Shown: positions 5,412 through 6,246 of the stretch, piece after piece
Numbering within the stretch: position 1 is the stretch's first letter
Layout: every line of letters starts with the position of its first letter
Source: Peptostreptococcaceae bacterium
GTDB taxonomy: Bacteria; Bacillota; Clostridia; Peptostreptococcales; Peptostreptococcaceae
Direction: 5' to 3'
Length of the DNA: 6,246 bases
Assembly (NCBI GenBank): GCA_902363255.1
Contig: CABIZO010000020.1
Coordinates: forward strand, 1-6,246
The notes under the pieces: generated by a model
Databases searched by the model: none
Seen by the model: the letters and a program-made list of their open reading frames with translations, nothing else
Told to the model about the DNA's origin: nothing
Translations under genes and position numbers: made by a program

Positions 5412-5867
5412 TTAGTGTCGACTTCTAAGAGTCTTGAAAAATTCTTGCAAAATATGCGAACACTCGTCTTTCAGTATACCAAAGGTTACTTCAATATTAT
5501 TATCTTTATAATAATCCATCTTAAACTCGTGTTGTTTTTCCATCTTTAAGTTTTTTATATGTTTAGCTCCGATAATTACATTCTTTATTCTAGAATTAAT
5601 TATAGCTCCACTACACATTATACACGGTTCCATCGTAACATACAAGTCACAATTTATAAGTCTCCACCCACCTAATACTTCAGATGCTTGCTTTATAGCT
5701 AACATTTCAGCATGAGCTGTACTATCTTTTAATTCTTCAGTACGATTATGTGCTCTAGCTATGATTTTACCATCTTTAACTATAATAGCTCCTATAGGAG
5801 TTTCGCCTTTATTATATGCCTTATACGCCTCTTTTAAAGCTTCTTCCATGTATAACGATTTCTCCAT
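5412..5867 (-). CDS. tadA: tRNA-specific adenosine deaminase TadA
   Basis: TadA converts the wobble adenosine of tRNA-Arg(ACG) to inosine. The 151-aa protein has the zinc cytidine/adenosine deaminase fold. TPIGAIIV (23-30) precedes the H52-A-E54 zinc ligand and catalytic glutamate, and P81-C82-x2-C85 supplies the other two ligands. GGWRLINCDLYVTMEPC and IINSRI are typical of TadA. The segment after IIGA (97-101) departs from the family: the usual D-x-K-x-G-A-x-G-S is replaced by KHIKNLKMEKQ with no length change, while EVTFGILKDEC then returns to pattern. Start: AGGAGG (5872-5877) is only four bases from the ATG, and the next ATG (codon 7) is too far. The same position next to the SRP RNA and dnaX is seen in Bacillus. 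The promoter is not resolved. A free adenosine or guanine deaminase paralogue is less likely. Confidence 0.9.
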   Translation of the reverse strand: MEKSLYMEEALKEAYKAYNKGETPIGAIIVKDGKIIARAHNRTEELKDSTAHAEMLAIKQASEVLGGWRLINCDLYVTMEPCIMCSGAIINSRIKNVIIGAKHIKNLKMEKQHEFKMDYYKDNNIEVTFGILKDECSHILQEFFKTLRSRH

Positions 5868-5976
5868 GATACCTCCTAAACATATAACACATTAATATTA
5901 TCATAAGTTCTATTATATTTCAACTCATTTATCAATTTACTTTTTTTTACCACGATTATATTTTTGTGTCAGTCCT

Positions 5977-5992
5977 TGTTTCCCGTGAAACT
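5977..5992 (+). promoter_or_regulatory. parS-like ParB (Spo0J) binding site
   Basis: TGTTTCCCGTGAAACT matches the widely conserved chromosomal parS 16-mer TGTTTCACGTGAAACA at 14 of 16 positions. The differences are C for A at position 7 and T for A at position 16. It keeps the GTTTC…GTGAAAC half-sites. ParB nucleates on parS near the origin and spreads, organising origin segregation and SMC loading. It lies in a non-coding gap between an rRNA operon and tadA, in a block that is near oriC in related Firmicutes. Binding is inferred; the two mismatches may lower affinity. Confidence 0.6.
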
Positions 5993-6040
5993 ACACTTCA
6001 GAACACCATATTTTATATCTTATCTGTTTTGATTAGTTAT

Positions 6041-6066
6041 AAAAATAGACAGACTTGTAAGTCTAT
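6041..6066 (-). terminator. Probable terminator of the upstream rRNA operon
   Basis: On the minus strand ATAGAC (6061-6066) and GTCTAT (6045-6050) pair around a 10-base loop and are followed by TTTTAT. It lies about 40 bases downstream of the 5S gene. A competing inner hairpin (AGACTT…AAGTCT) shares bases with this stem. A run of eight T's also directly follows the 5S 3' stem (6096-6103) and may assist termination or end formation. Confidence 0.65.
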
Positions 6067-6105
6067 CTTTATTTGATTTTCTACTTATTTTTAATAAAAA
6101 AAAGA

Positions 6106-6227
<122 letters not shown>

Positions 6228-6246
6228 TCTTCATCTGAAGTATTAA

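Noticed and set aside
5340..5549. Plus-strand 69-codon open frame
   Set aside because: It is antisense to tRNA-Ser and the 3' end of tadA; the start lies in the tRNA T arm. It is explained by those genes.
5868..5976. Promoter for tadA
   Set aside because: Two TATAAT words occur on the minus strand, but neither has a recognisable -35 at 16-18 bases. It is left unassigned.

Overview
The window looks like ordinary core chromosome of a low-GC, AT-rich Clostridia bacterium, most likely Peptostreptococcaceae (the Clostridioides/Paraclostridium/Romboutsia neighbourhood). The basis is strong AGGAGG-type ribosome binding sites, very AT-rich spacers, a large Bacillus/Clostridia-type SRP RNA, and a gene order close to the Bacillus subtilis near-origin block tadA–scr–dnaX–yaaK–recR–rrn. 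The genus cannot be resolved by eye.

Reading the minus strand from right to left, the layout is as follows. The 3' end of a ribosomal RNA operon comes first (5S rRNA at about 6106-6227, then a terminator). Next is a 236-nt gene-free stretch that holds a near-consensus ParB-binding parS-like site (5977-5992). Then comes a tightly packed unit of tadA, tRNA-Ser(GGA) and SRP RNA (ffs), which ends at an intrinsic terminator (4987-5010). After this lies the DNA metabolism operon dnaX–ybaB–recR, ending at a perfect 10-bp-stem terminator whose stem overlaps the recR stop codon. A 72-codon gene of unknown function follows, with its own consensus promoter. A lone plus-strand gene (603-1817) for an MGDG-synthase/UgtP-like glycosyltransferase converges on it, and a 32-bp perfect palindrome separates the two. 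Last comes a small glutaredoxin-like gene and, at the left edge, the promoter region of a second minus-strand rRNA operon: a complete upstream promoter with a long A-tract region, two inverted repeats, and the -35 box of a second promoter whose -10 would lie just outside the window.

The genes work in translation and tRNA maturation (5S, TadA, tRNA-Ser), protein targeting (SRP RNA), replication and recombination (DnaX clamp loader, YbaB, RecR), membrane glycolipid synthesis (UgtP-like) and thiol-disulfide chemistry (glutaredoxin). Two flanking rRNA operons, the dnaX/recR block and the parS-like site all suggest a location near oriC. If rRNA transcription runs with replication, the fork moves from high to low coordinates here and the glycosyltransferase gene is head-on.

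No mobile element, CRISPR array or defence system is visible, and no gap longer than 300 bases lacks a gene. The observations most worth checking are the parS-like site, the zero-gap tadA/tRNA/SRP arrangement, the rRNA promoter architecture, the unknown 72-aa protein, and an A7 run in dnaX after which both alternative frames stop at once.
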